Of a stretch of DNA of 64,000 nt, positions 60,477-64,000 are shown piece by piece. The DNA is from Ignatzschineria ureiclastica (GTDB lineage Bacteria > Pseudomonadota > Gammaproteobacteria > Cardiobacteriales > Wohlfahrtiimonadaceae). A program made the translations under genes and the position numbers. Positions within the stretch are counted from its first letter, which is position 1, and every line of letters begins with the position of its first letter. The stretch lies in assembly GCF_003121845.1 (NCBI RefSeq), contig NZ_QEWQ01000005.1, positions 20,937-84,936 of the forward strand, written 5' to 3'. The notes under the pieces were generated by a model. The model ran no database searches and had not been told where the DNA came from. It saw only the letters and a program-made list of their open reading frames with translations.

Positions 60477-60716
60477 TTAAATACCCTTTTCTACAATAAT
60501 GGAAGATGCTTCCGCTTTACGTAAGCAGAGCTGAAAGCCTCTAATCATAATCTGCATAGGGTCACCTAACGGCGCGGTGCGAATCACTTTTACTTCACAA
60601 CCCGGAGTAATTCCCATAGCGAGTAGTTTATTGCGATATTGTGGTTCAGCAGTATTCAATTGTTTAATCATAGCAGTCTCATTAACCGCTAATTGATCAA
60701 GGGTGAATGTTGTCAT
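60477..60716 (-). CDS. feoA: ferrous iron transport protein FeoA
   Basis: A 79-residue cytoplasmic protein with an SH3-like fold (MTTFTLDQLAVNETAMIKQL; RNKLLAMGITPGCEVKVIRT; APLGDPMQIMIRGFQLCLRK), the FeoA pattern. It is needed for FeoB activity in several bacteria. It is the first gene of feoABC, with the stop 3 bases before feoB and a Fur-box-like promoter 45-75 bases upstream. Confidence 0.95.
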   Translation of the reverse strand: MTTFTLDQLAVNETAMIKQLNTAEPQYRNKLLAMGITPGCEVKVIRTAPLGDPMQIMIRGFQLCLRKAEASSIIVEKGI

Positions 60717-60760
60717 AATCGACTCTCGATAAATATAAAGGAAAGTAAAATACTGATGTA

Positions 60761-60789
60761 AATATATTCCTATTGAGATTTATTATCAA
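60761..60789 (-). promoter_or_regulatory. feoABC promoter with overlapping Fur-box-like site
   Basis: On the minus strand, TTGATA (60784-60789), a 17-base spacer and TATATT (60761-60766) form a good sigma-70 promoter. The -35 is part of TTGATAATAAATCTCAA (60773-60789), which matches a 17-base Fur core palindrome (TTGATAATNATTATCAA) at all but two positions. Repression by Fe(II)-Fur is therefore likely and fits an iron uptake operon. Confidence 0.7.
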
Positions 60790-60795
60790 TTAAGT

Positions 60796-60814
60796 TTGTC
60801 ATTTTATGTGACAA
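60796..60814. promoter_or_regulatory. inverted repeat upstream of the feo promoter
   Basis: Perfect TTGTCA (60796-60801) and TGACAA (60809-60814) around seven bases, immediately upstream of the feo -35 region, where an activator would bind. It does not match FNR (TTGAT-N4-ATCAA) or CRP (TGTGA-N6-TCACA). Confidence 0.4.
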
Positions 60815-61303
60815 TAATCAGGTTTTAATCACTTGTTTTATTTATGAAGAATAGATGCAAGATAAAATCTATCAATTAGTTAGAATGTGTTCTTTCTCTA
60901 AGTGTGTGCTCGAGCTAGATTTAGAGGAGGTGAGGTTTGCCTTTACTGTACGACTCTATAGAATAGAATTCTAAATTAAAACTCGATTGTTTTTCTCATA
61001 ACTTATTAATTTTTAATAATGCTTTATTATCATGATAGAGATGATATGAATATAGATTGGGTTATCTTTTCTGCAAATGTCGATAAGGATAATATATTTT
61101 TGTAGTTATATCGGAGGTCGGTGAATCGTTGTATTCTTTTTGTGATTTTATGACATACTTCGATGGAGAAAGGTAAAGAGAATGGTTGTATTAATGAAAT
61201 TAACTTCAAATAGAAAGTAGAATAATCAAAAGGTTTAGGCTGTAGATGTAAATTACGCTTGATTAAATTTTTGAGGAAATAGTTAAATTAGTTGTAGATC
61301 AGC
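60815..61303 (+). other. intergenic region between feoA and guaA
   Basis: About 490 AT-rich bases without a supported gene. Apart from the feo control sites to the left and the guaA -10 element to the right, I see no clear feature. Confidence 0.4.
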
Positions 61304-61309
61304 TATAAT
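61304..61309 (+). promoter_or_regulatory. guaA -10 element
   Basis: Consensus TATAAT 42 bases before the guaA ATG. The hexamers 16-18 bases upstream (AGTTAA, GTTAAA) match the -35 consensus poorly. The transcript would begin near 61316. Confidence 0.5.
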
Positions 61310-61350
61310 AGATCGAACTTTTTTAAACTAAGCTTTTGAGGAGCGCTTTG

Positions 61351-62880
61351 ATGGAAAAAATCATCGTTTTGGATTATGGTAGTCAATATAATCAACTAAT
61401 CACGCGGCGGATACGTGAGATCGGGGTTTTTTCAGAGTTAATCTCGCATAAAGTTACAGCAGAAGAGCTTAAAGCGATGGCGCCCTCAGGCATTATTCTT
61501 TCAGGCGGTCCGAATAGTGTCTATGCAGAAAATGCATTCTCGATTGATCCAGAGATCTTTAACCTAGGTATTCCTGTATTAGGGATCTGCTATGGTATGC
61601 AATTGATGACCCACAAATTGGGCGGTAGAGTCGAAAAAGCAGCAAATCGGGAATATGGTTTAGCTTTTTTACATGTTGATCTCAAAGAGACAACACTTTT
61701 TGATGGGCTACCAGAAACACAATCTGTTTGGATGAGTCATGGTGATCTTGTGACGGAAGTACCAGAAGGATTTGAAGTGACAGCTCATAGTAGTGATTGT
61801 CCAATTGCCGCAATGGAGTGCCCCGAGAGAAATCTTTACGGCGTTCAATTCCACCCAGAGGTGAAACATTCCTCATTTGGCCTCGAATTACTTCGTAACT
61901 TTGCTTATGAGATCTGTGGCTGTTCTGATCAGTGGAAAATGGATTATTTTATTCAACAAGAGATCAAAAAAGTCCAAGAATTAGTCGGCGATAAGAAGGT
62001 ATTATTAGCACTTTCAGGGGGCGTTGATTCTAGTGTGGTGGGTGTTCTATTACAAAAAGCGATTGGAGATCAATTGACCTGTATCTTCGTCGATCATGGT
62101 CTACTTCGTAAAGGCGAAGGAGATCAAGTAATGGAGAGTCTTGGTGGTAAATTTGGTCTTAATATTATTCGTATTGATGCAAAAGATCGTTTCTTGAGTA
62201 AACTTGCCGGCGTTAGTGATCCTGAGCAAAAACGTAAAATTATTGGTAATGAATTTATTTACCTATTCGATGATGAAGCGAAAAAGCTAAAAGATATCGA
62301 TTTCTTAGCTCAGGGAACACTTTATACAGATATTATTGAGAGTGGTACAGATACAGCTGAAACAATCAAGTCGCACCATAATGTCGGTGGATTGCCAGAA
62401 GATATGAAGTTCCAATTAATCGAGCCTCTTAAAACGCTCTTTAAGGATGAAGTGAGAGAATTAGGGCTTGAGCTTGGTATGCCACATGAATTGGTATGGC
62501 GGCAACCATTCCCAGGGCCAGGACTAGGTATTCGAATTTTAGGGGATATCACTGAAGAGAAATTAGAAATCGTGCGTGAGAGCGATGCGATTTTACGGGA
62601 AGAGATCAAACTTGCCGGACTTGAGGGTGACATTTGGCAATACTTCACTGTTTTAACAGGATTAAGAAGTGTTGGAGTAATGGGTGATTCTCGGACTTAT
62701 GATTACACTGTTGCTATTCGCGCAATTACCTCTATTGATGGAATGACCGCTGATTTTGCGCGTATCCCTTGGGATGTATTACAGAAAATTTCTGTTAGAA
62801 TGGTGAATGAAGTCAAACACATTAATCGTGTGGTTTACGATATTACAAGTAAACCCCCTGCAACTGTTGAATGGGAGTAA
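61351..62880 (+). CDS. guaA: GMP synthase (glutamine-hydrolysing)
   Basis: GuaA converts XMP to GMP using glutamine and ATP. The 509-residue protein has an N-terminal class I glutamine amidotransferase (GICYGMQLM with Cys near 80; [11 protein letters not shown] with His and Glu near 168-170) and the ATP-pyrophosphatase domain with the PP-loop [16 protein letters not shown] (about 220-235), [12 protein letters not shown] and the C-terminal dimerisation domain with [15 protein letters not shown] and [15 protein letters not shown] 61351 is seven bases after GAGGAG. guaB, its usual operon partner, is not upstream. Confidence 0.97.
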   Translation: MEKIIVLDYGSQYNQLITRRIREIGVFSELISHKVTAEELKAMAPSGIILSGGPNSVYAENAFSIDPEIFNLGIPVLGICYGMQLMTHKLGGRVEKAANREYGLAFLHVDLKETTLFDGLPETQSVWMSHGDLVTEVPEGFEVTAHSSDCPIAAMECPERNLYGVQFHPEVKHSSFGLELLRNFAYEICGCSDQWKMDYFIQQEIKKVQELVGDKKVLLALSGGVDSSVVGVLLQKAIGDQLTCIFVDHGLLRKGEGDQVMESLGGKFGLNIIRIDAKDRFLSKLAGVSDPEQKRKIIGNEFIYLFDDEAKKLKDIDFLAQGTLYTDIIESGTDTAETIKSHHNVGGLPEDMKFQLIEPLKTLFKDEVRELGLELGMPHELVWRQPFPGPGLGIRILGDITEEKLEIVRESDAILREEIKLAGLEGDIWQYFTVLTGLRSVGVMGDSRTYDYTVAIRAITSIDGMTADFARIPWDVLQKISVRMVNEVKHINRVVYDITSKPPATVEWE

Positions 62881-62974
62881 TAATCATGGATGACGAAGAG
62901 TAGCTTTTAACATTAATTCAATAAGTAAAATCTCTAGAATAGAGATTAAAATATAGGTATATACAGATATACTC

Positions 62975-63005
62975 AAAGAGGATCATTAAGATCCTCTTTT
63001 TATTT
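62975..63005 (+). terminator. intrinsic terminator after guaA
   Basis: Stem AAAGAGGATC (62975-62984) with GATCCTCTTT (62990-62999), five-base loop, T run. The next 280 bases before the rRNA promoter hold no supported gene. Confidence 0.85.
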
Positions 63006-63287
63006 ATTTTCAATAACAGTTGCTTCCAATAAGGATTAGTAAAAATAGGCGTAGATAAACAAGAAGGGCAGAAGCCTTACACTTAGATAAAAGATGTAGA
63101 AAAAGAGAATACCTAGAAAAAGATGAGAAAGAGGATATAAAGGCTATTTCTTATTAATTAATGTATTTTTGAATAGTAAGATTGAATTGCGATGATAAAA
63201 CTTAAAAACCATAAAAATATAAATTCATATAAATCAATAGATTGAGTCTGTTTTGTCAATATCATTAAAATTATTTCAGAAAACCCC

Positions 63288-63315
63288 TTGCAAGATCTCA
63301 AAAAGAGTGTAGAAT
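63288..63315 (+). promoter_or_regulatory. candidate distal rRNA promoter P1
   Basis: TTGCAA (63288-63293), 16 bases, TAGAAT (63310-63315). It is followed by a CACCT-TTCG-AGGTG hairpin in the transcribed leader. Tandem promoters are usual for rRNA operons. Confidence 0.5.
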
Positions 63316-63462
63316 TCTCATTCTTGATTCAGACGACACCTTTCGAGGTGACAGAGAAGAGAGTGGTTTTGGGAGTTGTGATCAACTTTTAAAGCGGTCA
63401 AGTTTAGGAAATGTTAGTTTTAATTTTAATTTCAAAAAGATTAAAAAACTTCAAAAATAAAT

Positions 63463-63491
63463 TTGACAATAAGCATCTCGATCTGTAGTAT
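63463..63491 (+). promoter_or_regulatory. rRNA operon promoter P2
   Basis: Consensus TTGACA (63463-63468), 17 bases, TAGTAT (63486-63491). The 30 bases upstream are A-rich (AAAAAGATTAAAAAACTTC and more), like an UP element. Transcription would start near 63498, about 240 bases before the 16S gene. Confidence 0.8.
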
Positions 63492-63566
63492 AGTTCGTCT
63501 GCTTAGGGCAGTGAGAAGCAAGTAAACGAACCTTTGGGTGATGAATACTTTTACTGTTCACTAAGC

Positions 63567-63578
63567 GTTCTTTAACAA
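63567..63578 (+). promoter_or_regulatory. boxA-like antitermination element in the rRNA leader
   Basis: GTTCTTTAACAA closely matches the rRNA boxA consensus (TGCTCTTTAACAA) that recruits NusB/S10 for antitermination. It lies in the leader between P2 and 16S. Confidence 0.75.
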
Positions 63579-63740
63579 ATTAATCTTAAGTAAGTTTGTA
63601 TGGGGGCTTGTATCGCTTTGCGAGAGCAAAAAGATAGAAGTCTAACCAAACAATTCCAGCACTATTTTTAATAATGGGAATAGTAGCAGTAATTGAGTAA
63701 ATGGGTTAGATCGAGAGATTTAAAACATTATTAAGGATTT

Positions 63741-64000
63741 AAACTGAAGAGTTTGATCCTGGCTCAGATTGAACGCTGGCGGTATGCTTAACACATGCAA
63801 GTCGAACGGCAGCACGGAGAGTTTACTCTTTGGTGGCGAGTGGCGGACGGGTGAGTAATGCATAGGAATCTACCTTTTAGTCTAGGATAACTACCCGAAA
63901 GGGTAGCTAATACTGGATGTGGACTACGGTTTAAAGCAGGGGATCTTCGGACCTTGCGCTAAGAGATGAGCCTATGTGGGATTAGCTAGTTGGTGAGGTA
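63741..64000 (+). rRNA. 16S ribosomal RNA, 5' part (partial)
   Basis: The segment begins AAACTGAAGAGTTTGATCCT, matching the 5' end of bacterial 16S rRNA, and continues with GGCTCAGATTGAACGCTGGC, ACACATGCAAGTCGAACGG and GTGGCGGACGGGTGAGTAAT. About 260 bases (through the first variable regions) are within the window; the rest continues beyond the right edge. The sequence is of gammaproteobacterial type. Confidence 0.97.

Overview
The window looks like part of a chromosome of an AT-rich gammaproteobacterium. Supporting signs are a 16S rRNA 5' end of proteobacterial type, a BamC lipoprotein beside dapA, an Lnt, UbiE/UbiB, FeoABC, a YqaA protein, DUF2058 and DUF2069 proteins, and gene orders thrS-infC-rpmI-rplT-pheST-ihfA and murD...ftsW-murG-murC-ddl-ftsQAZ-lpxC. 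A member of the Cardiobacteriales/Ignatzschineria neighbourhood is my best guess, but this is an inference from general character, not from a search. Almost all genes are housekeeping. There is no prophage, CRISPR array, defence island or complete transposase gene.

Layout. 1-5.8 kb: translation block thrS (partial), infC (apparent AUU start), rpmI, rplT, pheS, pheT, ihfA. 6.1-10.1 kb: a MITE next to murJ, then rarD (reverse) and kdsA. 10.2-12.8 kb: a structured RNA leader with an intrinsic terminator directly in front of an unknown membrane protein gene, then an aminopeptidase P-like gene (reverse). 13.2-16.7 kb: thrC, serA, a DUF2058 gene. 16.8-18 kb: two MITEs, a small DUF3149-like membrane protein and two nearly identical tRNA-Phe genes. 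18.1-22.4 kb: serine hydrolase, lnt, DUF2069 gene, mutM. 22.6-34.1 kb: hpf and a split division/cell wall cluster from murD to lpxC, interrupted by a MITE between murD and ftsW. 34.2-36.1 kb: rpsP-rimM-trmD followed by csrA, with no rplS. 36.2-41.4 kb: a nested MITE, glnA (reverse), xthA, dapA, bamC. 41.5-47 kb: mutL, aroE, ubiE, ubiB. 47-54.8 kb: cytochrome c', a polyamine-type binding protein, trxB-pgk-rng, coaBC, a YqaA gene. 55-60.8 kb: MITE, a YdeP-like molybdopterin oxidoreductase, and the feoABC operon (reverse) with a Fur-box-like promoter. 61.3-64 kb: guaA and the promoter, leader and first 260 bases of an rRNA operon.

The genes serve core functions: translation, peptidoglycan synthesis and division, lipid A and lipoprotein maturation, amino acid synthesis, DNA repair, ubiquinone synthesis and ferrous iron uptake. 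The less ordinary content lies between genes: a family of about 170-bp MITE-like repeats with TAGT...ACTA ends and TA flanks (seven copies, one carrying a second MITE type inserted inside it), a riboswitch-like leader at 10.2 kb, an 11-bp tandem repeat array before dapA, and a 9-9-9 palindrome before the YdeP-like gene. Several genes appear to start at TTG or ATT (csrA, ftsW, ftsQ, infC). Start positions were chosen by Shine-Dalgarno (SD) placement and family length. Promoters, terminators and RNA folds were read by eye, and all family assignments come from recognition of sequence motifs without database searches.
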